Positions 9,301 through 16,754 of a stretch of 64,000 nt of DNA are shown piece after piece. The notes under the pieces are model-generated. The model did no database searches and was not told the origin of the DNA. It saw nothing but the letters and a program-made list of their open reading frames with translations. Numbering within the stretch: position 1 is the first letter of the stretch; each line of letters opens with the position of its first letter. The translations under genes were made by a program, and so were the position numbers. The DNA comes from Paenibacillus sp. FSL R5-0912 (GTDB taxonomy: Bacteria > Bacillota > Bacilli > Paenibacillales > Paenibacillaceae), in the NCBI RefSeq assembly GCF_000758605.1, contig NZ_CP009282.1:4154001-4218000 (forward strand), in the 5' to 3' direction.

Positions 9301-11782
9301 CTTCATCAGAGGTAGTTAACAGCCGTACGGCCAGTTCCTTGGATATAACCTCATCCAGAATAAGCTGGACCCATTCACTCAGCCGCGTATCACTTAAAGT
9401 GATGCGTTCCGACAAATCCCATTTCTGATTCAGCTTCAGCAGCGAACCGTAGGCGATCAAGAGCAGAAGAACACGCTGCCGCTCTATTGCCTGGCCGCCC
9501 TCACCGGCAGCTAACAACTGCTCCTGATGCAGCAGCGAGTCTGTGGACATCTTCGCTGCTTGCAGCGCCGGGGATTGATCCCAATCCCGCAAATATTTCT
9601 TAAAGGTAAATTGGGTCCGGCTGAGTATTCTGGCTTTCTTCACATAATGCCTGAACGCCGCAGCGTCAGCATCGGTGATGCACACATTGCGCAAGCCAGC
9701 AATATAAGCCGGGCCAATGTTAATACGGTGAATCCTCACTTGATGAACAGGGTCTATGAAGGTCAGCTTCGGTCTTTGCAGCACAGTTTCCGCAAGAGTA
9801 GCCCTGCCGGTCAGCATGTCATACGCCTGAACAGGCGTAATCATTCCGCTGACCGCCATCGCGAGCAGCGTCCCTTGCTGCTCACCGCTTACGGACGCGA
9901 CATCTACCCCAAGACTGATCAGGACTTTAGCCAGCGTATAATTAATCAGGAAAGAGTAGGCGGCAAGCTTATCCTTGTTCCATTTGGCAATTGTAATGCC
10001 ACTTCGGATAGCGACCGGCCCATCGCGCAGCTCAGTTTCGGCAATAACCTCTTCAAGAACTTCACGGATATACGGCTCTTCCATTACCCTCTTAATCTCC
10101 GTGAATCCTGTATAGATGACATTGGTGAAATGTACCGACCACTGCTTGCGGCCCGGCTCCAGCCGCTTAACAGCGGAGGTAGCGGATTGCAGATACTCGG
10201 CTAGCTCCTGCCTGCTCCGGATGACAGCGCCGATTCTGTACTCCCGGCAATGACGTCTGCCTGCAAGCAGCGTTTTGCATAACTCTCCGATGGATGCGTC
10301 CGACATCTCCGGCGAATTCACATGAGACTTCCAGACCGCTATACTCTCGTTCAAACTGTCGCTGTTCAGGGCCGAGAGGGTGAAGAGCTGTGCGCCCGGT
10401 ACGGATTTGTTACTGGCTCTGGACGGTTTCGGCGGCTCGTAAGCCTCAAGAATCACATGGGCATTAACTCCGCCGAAGCCAAAGCCGCTTACGCCTGCCC
10501 GCAGCGGGGTCTCTTCATTTACCGGCACCCACTCTGTGTTGTCCGTGGCTACCTTAAACGGGGTATGCTCCCAGTCCAGGAGCGGATTCAGACCGGTAAG
10601 GTTGAGCAGCTTGGGAATAGTCTTATGCTTCATCATCAGCAGCACCCGGATGATCCCGGCAACGCCAGAGGCACTTGCCAAATGACCGATATTGGTCTTG
10701 ACCGAGCCAATGGTGCAGAACTGTTCCTGATCGGTGTACTGCCTGAACACCTGGGTCAACGCTTCGACTTCAATCGGATCGCCAAGAGCGGTTCCGGTGC
10801 CATGCGCCTCAATATAATTGACGGTCGAAGCATCTACACGGGCTTCCCGCAAAGCAGCTTCAACTAATTCCTTCTGCGCTTTCATGCTCGGTGCAGCGAT
10901 GGTCTGTGAAGCGCCGCAGTGGTTCACTGCGGTTCCCCGGATAATGCCGTAGACATGGTTGCCGTCCCGCACCGCATCCTCCAGCTTCTGCAGCAGCAGG
11001 ACGCCAACGCCCTCTCCCTGCACAAATCCGTCCGCATTCTCGTCAAAAGCCTTGCATTGTCCGTCCCGGCTCATCATATTCGACTTGGAGAAGCTCACGT
11101 ACCGCCAAGGATGATAGGCTAGGCACACGCCTGCCGCTATGGCATACTTCGCTTCTCCGGCCTGGAGATTCTGTCTTGCTTTGTGAACAGCAACCAGTGA
11201 GGAGGAGCAAGCGGTATCCAGAGAGAGGCTCTCTCCGGTCAGGCCCAGAGCATGCGAGATGCGGTTCGCCGCAATACACTCGAAGTTGCCGAGGCCCGCA
11301 TAATGATCGACCTTATCACCGCCGGTCAATGCAATCAGACCGTAGTCATTGCCGGTAACTCCGACATACACAGAAGTCCGTTCCTTCTGGAGATCATGCA
11401 GCGGAATCCCTGAATCCTCAAGACAATGCCATGTTTCTTCCAGCAGAATCCGCTGCTGGGGGTCCATGCTCGCCACCTCTCTGGGTGACAAGTTAAAAAA
11501 GGTATTGTCAAACTTGTCGATGCCGGATAATGAAGCGCAGTATTTCACAAACTGCTCATTGTCCCAGCCGAGGTCGGCCTCATTCTTCAGTCCGTATCTT
11601 CCGTTCTGCCAGCGGTCATAACTGATAGGCTTGACGGAATTCACATGATTGATCATGTTGTTCCAGTAGCTGCTGTAATTCTCTGCCTCTGGGAATCTGC
11701 ACCCGATGCCGACAATCGCCACATCCTGCTCGGCTGCTGCCCTCCGCGGCTTAAGCTTGCTTGCCGAAGCCTTAGAGCTCAT
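3326..11782 (-). CDS. Type I (trans-AT) polyketide synthase, two modules
   Basis: Multimodular PKS of 2818 residues. KS1 about 20-450 (Cys192, EAHGTGT, NIGHL). Residues about 540-800 resemble an acyltransferase, but the nucleophile box is GEQQG (633-637) instead of GHSxG. DH about 965-1245 (His995 in a HxxxExxxxP variant, Asp1161). KR about 1260-1720 with TGGMGKLG nucleotide-binding loop and Tyr1635. ACP1 with Ser1826 in GIDSIMI. KS2 about 1920-2350 (Cys2101 in DTMCSSAL). A carrier-like insert about 2410-2490 has Ala in place of the Ser. A typical post-KS linker (LEDIAYTLQVGREAF) and ACP2 with Ser2748 close the protein. It should perform one elongation with ketoreduction/dehydration and one unmodified elongation, with malonyl units loaded by an AT encoded elsewhere. 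Its ATG lies inside the last codons of iorB (11-nt overlap) behind AAAGGAGA. Product unknown. Confidence 0.95.
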   Translation of the reverse strand: MSSKASASKLKPRRAAAEQDVAIVGIGCRFPEAENYSSYWNNMINHVNSVKPISYDRWQNGRYGLKNEADLGWDNEQFVKYCASLSGIDKFDNTFFNLSPREVASMDPQQRILLEETWHCLEDSGIPLHDLQKERTSVYVGVTGNDYGLIALTGGDKVDHYAGLGNFECIAANRISHALGLTGESLSLDTACSSSLVAVHKARQNLQAGEAKYAIAAGVCLAYHPWRYVSFSKSNMMSRDGQCKAFDENADGFVQGEGVGVLLLQKLEDAVRDGNHVYGIIRGTAVNHCGASQTIAAPSMKAQKELVEAALREARVDASTVNYIEAHGTGTALGDPIEVEALTQVFRQYTDQEQFCTIGSVKTNIGHLASASGVAGIIRVLLMMKHKTIPKLLNLTGLNPLLDWEHTPFKVATDNTEWVPVNEETPLRAGVSGFGFGGVNAHVILEAYEPPKPSRASNKSVPGAQLFTLSALNSDSLNESIAVWKSHVNSPEMSDASIGELCKTLLAGRRHCREYRIGAVIRSRQELAEYLQSATSAVKRLEPGRKQWSVHFTNVIYTGFTEIKRVMEEPYIREVLEEVIAETELRDGPVAIRSGITIAKWNKDKLAAYSFLINYTLAKVLISLGVDVASVSGEQQGTLLAMAVSGMITPVQAYDMLTGRATLAETVLQRPKLTFIDPVHQVRIHRINIGPAYIAGLRNVCITDADAAAFRHYVKKARILSRTQFTFKKYLRDWDQSPALQAAKMSTDSLLHQEQLLAAGEGGQAIERQRVLLLLIAYGSLLKLNQKWDLSERITLSDTRLSEWVQLILDEVISKELAVRLLTTSDEEEAGVMEAVRNQLNERQEQLNLNVPYTCLHEANHHMTEIAEPASWREQLQEQCAGQSVLQSEIIRLCAGDKETAALSPQSDGAFGFHEVLLKLWLAGADLEWNRLYPGGSFMKQPLPGYVFNRSSHWMVAPQAAPAQSHPMIDLAKSSPERLLYVKTLKVSDFYVGEHIVDERVILPGVAYLEMVRAAGEFAARTQLHSIKDVLWVNRLEVTDTRDAYIQLTPESGYMKFQVYTTENSTRLIHCTGKLYTGTGQQATRHNFNLDAIQARGGVRIAKDFCYNEVFGSSIGFQYGPSFQSTTEALCGSGESLEKLDLPPDLLPAFSQYMLHPSLVDAALRAVTWIGGAEAYKQLRLHIPFALGEVRIYGRLTPSCYSYAEIVPETAGKAAGMKRFNVYILNEQGEVLVEARDFTIRAIQPTNPVSTASRIHLYTERWQEAQLPEAWGLGSQSEGISKAEVKNMLYMVRDKGKVQRLTEAFAREHTVPDNIIIVNPGADYSAAAGNKEYSIRPEQEADYSRLLTELLAKGIRIDAILYEWDGEQAEILNAFYPVLYLFKAVTQLYSQAQVRFLLGAVRSGSQPGAGMLRGLSKALQATNRSFIPSIMYCDYAEEIPFYAAQELLYRKQASFVEISYTGGARASRVVLPLESLPEAEFSGFRKQGTYLITGGMGKLGLAVAEFALRNYEANVVLTGRSALDEPRRRELERLQSYPGQVIYLPGDIAERRTAVEIVAQAQEAFHSIQGVIHCAGVLGEHPLMEASPEQMAEVLLPKIQGAINLDEATQLEKLDFFVLFSSISAIIGDFARGTYAAANSYLDRFALLRAEQVKEGIRSGASLSINWPVWNDGAMQLSGEEAVQYRQQAGMEQLDTQTGLELLEQLVRTGESRIIVVCGERQQLSRVLAAVTEEKPQQERVLNASAQSVHERQRAAAVTVTGGATAPLKLPFPPIQQQPLHSGLVSTVKVEEAVQQYLKGVVSQATGVPAAQLEASADFSKYGIDSIMIMELNGILGKDFSDLPSTLFFEYSTIALLAAFFMDNHAEFFQQSAGEPGQSGGSEQRGTAVEEAAEQVMPEAVSAETGTVHDVAVKEEAAPAMSLHQGAEAVSGDIAIIGLSGQYPMADTLEEFWDVLSGGRDCVTEIPPERWDYRKDYHPEKGKPGKVYTKWGAFMKDVEKFDAGFFHISPREAELMDPQERLMLQTTYHTLEDAGAAADTLSGKKVGVFIGVMNSHYQLLGVEQYHNGRLMDVRSSFASIANRISYHFNFKGPSLAIDTMCSSALVAIHMACESIRHGESEMAVAGSVNTLVHPAKYIFLTDQRFGSTEGKCRAFGQGGDGYVPGEGVGAVLLKPLEAALRDGDSVYGLIKGTAVNHGGKVSSYTVPNPNAQSELIEEALRRSGVHPEQISYIEAHGTGTALGDPIEVAGLTKAFKKFTAKTQFCAIGSVKSNIGHLESAAGMASLTKVLLQMKHKQLVPSILAEQLNENIDFAKTPFYVQRSLQPWKPLMEETPDGLKVQPLRAGISSFGAGGTNAHIVIEQYEPDVPPAAQSEEQLIVLSAKSRDKLQAQARQLAAFIARHRTGGRAVDTSELITARLQAVRNRCLDVVAEVLGVNPGQIDYDEILTELCADAVHQVRLADAINELVQEHAADSTLGATRSLRELMNHLEAAELSRRNAGIGFDTQAYVETAAASAAGMDAADTEGYTLRLEDIAYTLQVGREAFTERVAIVSRNIGELREVLIRFASGEPKLPDVYTGSLDPQRDIAAILFQNESGHRFIDSAVRNRQWPQIAQLWLLKAKIDWKLLHDERSRARVIPLPNYIFDKKRYWIGNSFSASAAEANRYTLEAEPDWESEPACDEQNKSLRPQTSQTPQTVTPAESIGYVETSADSVEQCLNRTLEEVIYLEAGEVNADLPFSELGVNSVLTLELIDKLNDRLGLALHSNDLFNYNTVRLLTAHILETAGTGSATSGNSGLTVDSPIDLNELELLLEGS

Positions 11783-12362
11783 ATACCGTCTCCTTTTCTC
11801 TGGCGACCCGTTGTTCCCTCATCCCTCTAAGCAGAGAGAGAATGCTGTCCTCCTGATACTGCTTCTTGATATACTTCTCCATCGTGCTCTTCCAGGCCCC
11901 GAATTCAAATCCAAGCGCCTGCAGCAGCGCGCCCAGCATGACGAAATTCTCATTCCGCACATTTCCCGTTTCCTTGGCAATGGCTGTTCCTTCGACATAA
12001 GTGACATGCTTGTACCGGCTGAAGCTGTCCTCGTACTTTCCTTTGTATGTATCTTCATTCAGCTCTGCCAGATTGACGAGCATCCGCCCCTCCTGTTTCA
12101 GGAAGCTTCCCCAGCGCAGCGCTTCGATCTGATCGAAGCCGACAATATAGTCTGCTGTGCCCATTTCAATCAGGGGAGAGTAGATTTTGTCGCCAAAACG
12201 AACCTGCGCATGCACGCTTCCGCCTCTTTGCGACATGCCGTGCACCTCGGAGACCTTCACGTCATACCCGAGCGCAACCAATCCCTGGGATAACACATTG
12301 GTTACAGTAATGACACCTTTTCCGCCCACACCGGCTAAAATAATGCTTGTAGCTGCTGTCAT
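11772..12362 (-). CDS. iorB: Indolepyruvate/2-oxoacid ferredoxin oxidoreductase, beta (gamma-domain) subunit
   Basis: A 196-residue subunit of the archaeal-type 2-oxoacid:ferredoxin oxidoreductase family, which with IorA converts aryl- or other 2-oxoacids plus CoA into acyl-CoA, CO2 and reduced ferredoxin. The N-terminus shows the GVGGKGV nucleotide-contacting loop, then SEVHGMSQRGGSVHAQVR, the family signature. The chosen ATG (MTAATSII) has AAGGAGG, lying inside the last codons of iorA, 12 nt upstream; a longer frame to 12443 would overlap iorA and lacks a site. The 3' end overlaps the PKS start by 11 nt, which ties its expression to polyketide synthesis. The family is clear; whether the substrate is indolepyruvate, another arylpyruvate or a branched oxoacid cannot be read from sequence. 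Confidence 0.9.
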   Translation of the reverse strand: MTAATSIILAGVGGKGVITVTNVLSQGLVALGYDVKVSEVHGMSQRGGSVHAQVRFGDKIYSPLIEMGTADYIVGFDQIEALRWGSFLKQEGRMLVNLAELNEDTYKGKYEDSFSRYKHVTYVEGTAIAKETGNVRNENFVMLGALLQALGFEFGAWKSTMEKYIKKQYQEDSILSLLRGMREQRVAREKETVYEL

Positions 12363-12369
12363 AGGTCGC

Positions 12370-14118
12370 TTAAGCCTCCTTAATACTGTCATAGGGACAA
12401 ACCTGCTGGCAGATGCTGCAGCCCTTGCAGTCCAGCGGGTCAATCATAATTTGGCGGTTTACAATTTTGATTGCCGAGCAGCCTAGCATAGTGCATTTTT
12501 TGCAATTCACACAGGTAACATTGTTAATGATGTATTTTTTTGTGGGTTCCGCTTTGCTTTTGAGAAGTTCACAAGGATGTCTGGAGATGATTACGAACGG
12601 TTCAGTGCTGAGCTTGGCTGTCTCCACACACTGCTGCGTTTCTTGGAGGTTGGTGGGGTCTAATATTCTGAGGTTGTCCGGTTTAATGCCCAGTGCGAGC
12701 ACGATATCTTCAATCCGTATGGCTTCCGACGTGTTGCCCTGCAGTGTGCGCCCGGTGCCCGGGTTCTCTTGATTGCCGGTCATGGATGTGGAGCGATTGT
12801 CCAGGATACAAATGACAATCGGGGTCTTGTTGTAAACTGCGTTCAGCAGTCCGGTCATACCTGAGTGAAAAAAGGTGGAGTCACCGATGAAGGCGAATAC
12901 CTTCTTGCCCATCGGTTTGAAATCCTGAGTACGCTGCATGCCCGTTGCCATAGAGATGGAAGCGCCCATGCAGAGCACGGTGTCGAGCGCCTTGATCGGC
13001 TCCGTGCCGCCCAGCGTGTAACAGCCGATATCGCCGGCGGCTATAATGTCCCTGTGCTGCTTGACTGCGCTGTACAGCCCCAGATAACCGCAGCCTGCAC
13101 ACAGCCTTGGCGGTCTTGGCGGTACTTGGACACCCTCGTAGCAGTCGAATTCTTCACGGGTGATCGCTTTTCTGATAATTTCCGGGTTCAACTCGCCGCA
13201 GACGGGAATGATCTCCTTACCAGTACAGGCAATGCCCATCGTTTTAAGTGAGGTTTCGATGAAGGGCTCGCCCTCCTCGACGACATAGATTGTTTTGGCC
13301 CATGCAGCGAATTCTCTGGCCTTCTCGTTCGGAAAAGGATAACTCATGCCCAGCTTCAGCACGCTTACCGTATCTCCGAACACTTCCTTAACATATTGAT
13401 AGGATATTCCGCTTGTCACTATGCCGATCTCCGGAGAGCTGTACTCTATTACATTTAGAGGGGAGGCATTGGAGTACGCCTGAATATCCAGGAGATTCGC
13501 TTCGATTTCCAGATGCCGCTTTCTGGAGATAGCCGGAAGGAGCAGCCTGTCCAGCTTGTTTTTCTTATAGGTTCTGAATTTCTCCTCCACCGCCAGGTCT
13601 TCCCGGAAGTGAACAATCCCCTTCGAATGGGACACCCGGGTTGTGGTCCTGAACAGGACAGGTGTATTGAAGCGCTCGCTGATCTCATAGGCTTCGACAA
13701 TCATATCCTTGCATTCCTGGGAGCTGGTCGGCTCGAGTAGCGGCATCTTGGCATGACTGGCATAAATGCGGTTGTCCTGTTCGTTCTGAGAGGAATGGAT
13801 CCCCGGATCATCTGCTGAAACAATGACCAGACCGGCATTTACACCTTCATAGGTCATATTGAACAGCGGATCTGCCGCAACATTCACCCCTACGTGCTTC
13901 ATGGTGGTCAGACTGCGGATACCGGCGATACAGGCGCCTGCTGCTACTTCCAGAGCTACCTTTTCGTTGGGTGCCCATTCGGCATATACACCCTCATAGA
14001 CACTGATGCTCTCGACTATTTCCGTACTCGGTGTTCCGGGATAGGATGAAATGATTTTACAATTTGCTTCATAAGCGCCTCTGGCAATTGCCTCATTACC
14101 CATCATTAGAGCTTTCAT
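12370..14118 (-). CDS. iorA: Indolepyruvate/2-oxoacid ferredoxin oxidoreductase, alpha subunit
   Basis: A 582-residue large subunit. It opens with the pyrimidine/core domain (GNEAIARGAYEA, SSYPGTPSTEI) and has a TPP-binding half with LCAGCGYLG, GDIGCYTLG and GDSTFFHSGMTG. The C-terminus carries two ferredoxin-type cysteine clusters, CVNCKKCTMLGC and CKGCSICQQVCP, suited to two 4Fe-4S centres. The length matches typical IorA. The ATG at 14118 has GAGAGGA about 9 nt upstream. It is the first gene of the minus-strand unit iorA-iorB-PKS-PKS, preceded by a 350-bp AT-rich promoter region. The context suggests supply of an acyl-CoA starter or precursor for the polyketide, with ferredoxin as electron acceptor; that role is inference. 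A catabolic gene fixed by chance next to the PKS is the alternative. Confidence 0.92.
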   Translation of the reverse strand: MKALMMGNEAIARGAYEANCKIISSYPGTPSTEIVESISVYEGVYAEWAPNEKVALEVAAGACIAGIRSLTTMKHVGVNVAADPLFNMTYEGVNAGLVIVSADDPGIHSSQNEQDNRIYASHAKMPLLEPTSSQECKDMIVEAYEISERFNTPVLFRTTTRVSHSKGIVHFREDLAVEEKFRTYKKNKLDRLLLPAISRKRHLEIEANLLDIQAYSNASPLNVIEYSSPEIGIVTSGISYQYVKEVFGDTVSVLKLGMSYPFPNEKAREFAAWAKTIYVVEEGEPFIETSLKTMGIACTGKEIIPVCGELNPEIIRKAITREEFDCYEGVQVPPRPPRLCAGCGYLGLYSAVKQHRDIIAAGDIGCYTLGGTEPIKALDTVLCMGASISMATGMQRTQDFKPMGKKVFAFIGDSTFFHSGMTGLLNAVYNKTPIVICILDNRSTSMTGNQENPGTGRTLQGNTSEAIRIEDIVLALGIKPDNLRILDPTNLQETQQCVETAKLSTEPFVIISRHPCELLKSKAEPTKKYIINNVTCVNCKKCTMLGCSAIKIVNRQIMIDPLDCKGCSICQQVCPYDSIKEA

Positions 14119-14196
14119 CGGATCGTCCTCTCGTTCATCTCATTTAACAGAACCGCGCGGCTGCATTACTCCCAAATCACAGATTACATTTTTAAC

Positions 14197-14243
14197 ATTT
14201 ATAGGCGTTTACTACTTATTTATAGGCTATAATCAATATTATA
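14197..14243 (-). promoter_or_regulatory. Candidate promoter and paired operator upstream of iorA-PKS operon
   Basis: On the minus strand a TATAAT hexamer lies at 14243-14238. It is followed by two perfect copies of GCCTATAAAT at 14227-14218 and 14206-14197, start to start 21 bp, or two helical turns. If TATAAT is the -10 box, the repeats lie at about +5 and +26, a repressor-like position; alternatively the TATAAA within a repeat is itself the -10. No convincing -35 is seen. The 350-bp spacer between iorA and the patatin gene holds nothing else but the terminator at 14331. Confidence 0.4.
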
Positions 14244-14330
14244 GTGTTACTATTAACTTTGTTACTTTTTTTAATAAATTCCAGATATTTAGTTCCTTAA
14301 TCTGCTAATTTTCACAAAATTGAAATAATT

Positions 14331-14358
14331 AAAAAGCCCGCAACCTATTGTTGCAGAC
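14331..14358 (-). terminator. Rho-independent terminator after the patatin gene
   Basis: Minus-strand stem GTCTGCAAC / GTTGCGGGC (9 bp, two G-U pairs, 5-nt loop) followed by TTTTTAATT. It separates the patatin unit from the PKS operon. Confidence 0.75.
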
Positions 14359-14469
14359 TTTCCAAATTAAAACATATATTTATCTTATATAGCATTTATT
14401 GTCGTTTCCTCGCAAAAGGCCAAAGCAAAAGGCTACTGCTCCTCAATGTGGAAGAAGTAGCCTTGGATT

Positions 14470-15450
14470 TCAGTGATAAATACCGGACTCCTGCTGGGAT
14501 TCACTGGAAAAAGGCTGAACCGGTACGGCTGCATGATTTTCGCGGAATTTATGCTTATAGTCTTCGAAATCCCATGTCTCCAGGAATTTATCTGCCGCAG
14601 CGTGGCCGGATGAGAGCAAGAAATGCTTATCTTCCTCCGTCAATTCGAACTTTGTCGTCGTTACCTTTCCAGTGGGAATAAATATTGTGCGCTCTTCCGC
14701 ATGTTTGTCTACATGTCTTTGATCATGAGCCTGCAGCATGGTTTTGAACATCCCTTTGAGTAACGAGACCGGACCATTGATCTCAATCGATTGGGCATAG
14801 GTCCGCCTTTCCGACAGTCTGAATCCGAAGGTTGGCCACCGTGGGACTCCATCAACGTCAAATAGCCAGATCGGATAATTGCTAAGCATTCCTCCGTCCA
14901 GCATATAATAGGGTTTCTTCTGAAGGGGCGTATGCCAGACATAGGGTTGAAAAAAGAAAGGCAGCGTGGTGCTCATCCGTACTGCTGCGGCTATGGGGAA
15001 TTCGGACGCCTTCAGACCATAGTGAGGCAAATCATTCGGGAAAACTGCAATCCGCCCATTGCTTATATTCGAAACTATAATCGAAAGCTTGCCTTCGGGA
15101 ATATCTCCAAACGTTACAACTTTCTTACGCTTCAGCCATTCCGTCATTACCTGTTCTAAAATGTGGTTGCTGTAAATGCCTGACTTCATCATTAACGGAA
15201 GCGTTTTGTTCAAGATCGGCAGGCTGTTCATTCTGGTACGCCCGAGCAGCTTCATATAGTCAAGCGAGCTCATCAGCTCTCTGATATCAGCACTATTGTA
15301 ACCGCAGGCTAACAAAGCTGCAATGATCGCGCCGGCAGAAGTCCCCGCGAGCTTGTTCCAGGTATATCCTCTGGATTCCATCACTTCAATGGCTCCTACA
15401 AAAGCAATTCCCTTTACGCCACCGCCTTCAAAGACTGCATCTGCCTCCAC
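14470..15450 (-). CDS. Patatin-like phospholipase
   Basis: A 326-residue patatin-fold acyl hydrolase, predicted to cleave acyl esters of phospholipids or neutral lipids with a Ser-Asp dyad. The oxyanion loop FEGGGVKG is at the very N-terminus, the nucleophile elbow GTSAG about 30 residues later, and the Asp in LDGGMLSNYP near residue 200. There is no signal peptide, so it is cytoplasmic. I chose the GTG at 15450 (MEADAVFEGGG) because AGGAGGGG lies 7 nt upstream; the frame runs open for another 74 codons, but those have no ribosome site and do not resemble the family. It is a single gene with its own downstream terminator. Natural substrate unknown. Confidence 0.9.
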   Translation of the reverse strand: MEADAVFEGGGVKGIAFVGAIEVMESRGYTWNKLAGTSAGAIIAALLACGYNSADIRELMSSLDYMKLLGRTRMNSLPILNKTLPLMMKSGIYSNHILEQVMTEWLKRKKVVTFGDIPEGKLSIIVSNISNGRIAVFPNDLPHYGLKASEFPIAAAVRMSTTLPFFFQPYVWHTPLQKKPYYMLDGGMLSNYPIWLFDVDGVPRWPTFGFRLSERRTYAQSIEINGPVSLLKGMFKTMLQAHDQRHVDKHAEERTIFIPTGKVTTTKFELTEEDKHFLLSSGHAAADKFLETWDFEDYKHKFRENHAAVPVQPFSSESQQESGIYH

Positions 15451-15593
15451 CTGAGTACCCCTCCTGTTACAAATAAAAGATGTTCTGTAAGTATGTGTTG
15501 GATACTCTGATTTATTCACTTGTAAAACAACAAAAAGCGGATGCACCAGGACCATGAAGCCAGTCTTGGACAGCCGCTTGTTGGGGAGACAGA

Positions 15594-15785
15594 TCAAAAG
15601 ATCCACATGATCACAAAAATGAAAAAGGCAATGACAGCTATGGCAATAACCAGATCGGATATTTGCCTCCATAAGCCTGGAGGGCCTTCGGTGTGATACT
15701 TCTGCGCATTCACGTCATGGTTGGCTTTATGCCCGCCGGGATCAGTCGAATTCGCATGTGGCCCCGGATTAAAGAAGTCAGCCAT
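15594..15785 (-). CDS. Small single-span membrane protein
   Basis: A 63-residue protein starting MADFFNPGPHANST, with a polar N-terminal half rich in Gly, His and Asn and one hydrophobic C-terminal helix (about residues 40-62, LVIAIAVIAFFIFVIMWIF). AGGGAGGTGAT sits just upstream of the ATG at 15785, which decides this start over one 11 codons earlier. Function not recognised. An imperfect stem-loop followed by T-rich sequence (15525-15590, minus strand) may end the transcript. Confidence 0.72.
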   Translation of the reverse strand: MADFFNPGPHANSTDPGGHKANHDVNAQKYHTEGPPGLWRQISDLVIAIAVIAFFIFVIMWIF

Positions 15786-15862
15786 GAAATCACCTCCCTT
15801 TCCATGATTATACACCATTTAATCTCACTTTTGATTCATTTGTCCTGAAACAGTATTTATTG

Positions 15863-16207
15863 TTAAAAAGCGATTTGCACGGATCCGTCCTCGTAAATAT
15901 CGACCCGCTGGGTGCATAGGAGCATGCCAAGTCCGGAAGCGGTGCCTTTGGTCTTCAAATCCTGTTGTCTGCGCTCCCACAGCTCCCGGTCGTGGATGAT
16001 GTCATACAAGTAATAGCTCTCAGCGTTAGCCGCTTCCATCTCCTCCACAAAAATGAACCCGCCCGGGAACATACTGCGGAACCACTGGGCCGCCTCCAGG
16101 TGAGAATGGAATGCCGGAAGCTCCTGCTCAAAGCGCTCTGATAAATAACGCTGCTTCAGACGGCCGATCCTTACATAATACTCTTCAAGATTGTACGGAG
16201 TTATCAC
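15863..16207 (-). CDS. Conserved hypothetical protein
   Basis: About 114 soluble residues (MITPYNLEEYYVRIGRLKQRYL onward in the chosen frame), rich in aromatic and charged residues, with no signal, membrane span or known motif. I prefer the GTG at 16207 because GGGGGG lies 7-8 nt upstream; the ATG five codons earlier (16222) has no ribosome site. It is flanked by spacers on both sides, so probably a single gene. Function unknown. Confidence 0.65.
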   Translation of the reverse strand: MITPYNLEEYYVRIGRLKQRYLSERFEQELPAFHSHLEAAQWFRSMFPGGFIFVEEMEAANAESYYLYDIIHDRELWERRQQDLKTKGTASGLGMLLCTQRVDIYEDGSVQIAF

Positions 16208-16387
16208 CGGTAAGCCCCCCATTTCTATAAATATTTGAAATTTCGCATAAAAATATCATACTTTTAGAGCGATGAATATGACATTCTGCATAAAGTGAAG
16301 TGTTCATTCTTCTGCTCAGCGGGTAGTAGAATATGATAGGTCTTGTTACTGTGATCAATGCTATAAGGGCAGAAAGGAGCCGCTCCC

Positions 16388-16735
16388 ATGGACAATACGG
16401 ATATTATTGCAATTCTGGCTTTGGTTCTTGTGTTGCTGCTTATGTTAAGTGTGTTCCGTCTCAAAAAGCGCGTAACAGAGCTGGAGTCTCAGTTGGCGCA
16501 GAGGGATGCTTATGAGGGACCTGCAGGAGCTGGAGGCAGGATAGCCGGCATTCCGACCCCGCTGTTCGTGCAGAACCCGGAGATTGCTCCTGATCTGGAG
16601 CGGAGACTGCATCTGCTGCTCGGGGAGGGCAAGAAGATTCAAGCGATTAAGGTAATGCGGGAAGCACGGAATTTATCCCTGAAGGATGCCAAGGACTTCA
16701 TCGACAATCTGGAACAAGGCGGTCCCTTCCGCTGA
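16388..16735 (+). CDS. Membrane-anchored protein with ribosomal L7/L12 C-terminal-like domain
   Basis: A 115-residue protein with one N-terminal membrane helix (about 5-23), a short charged coiled segment (about 24-38), a linker and a C-terminal stretch LLLGEGKKIQAIKVMREARN then LSLKDAKDFIDNLE. That stretch matches the pattern of the bL12 C-terminal domain (KIxVIKxVRExTxLxLKEAKxxVE). In the ribosome this fold contacts translation factors; here it is tethered to the membrane and lacks the bL12 dimerisation part, so it is not a stalk protein. AAAGGAG lies 8 nt before the ATG. It is a single gene ending at a bidirectional terminator. Role unknown. Confidence 0.8.
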   Translation: MDNTDIIAILALVLVLLLMLSVFRLKKRVTELESQLAQRDAYEGPAGAGGRIAGIPTPLFVQNPEIAPDLERRLHLLLGEGKKIQAIKVMREARNLSLKDAKDFIDNLEQGGPFR

Positions 16736-16754
16736 CCTGACCCTGCACAGAACC

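Noticed and set aside
7448..10204. Long plus-strand open frames opposite the PKS
   Set aside because: They lie entirely within a protein with continuous PKS domains, lack ribosome sites and encode no recognisable motifs; they reflect codon bias.
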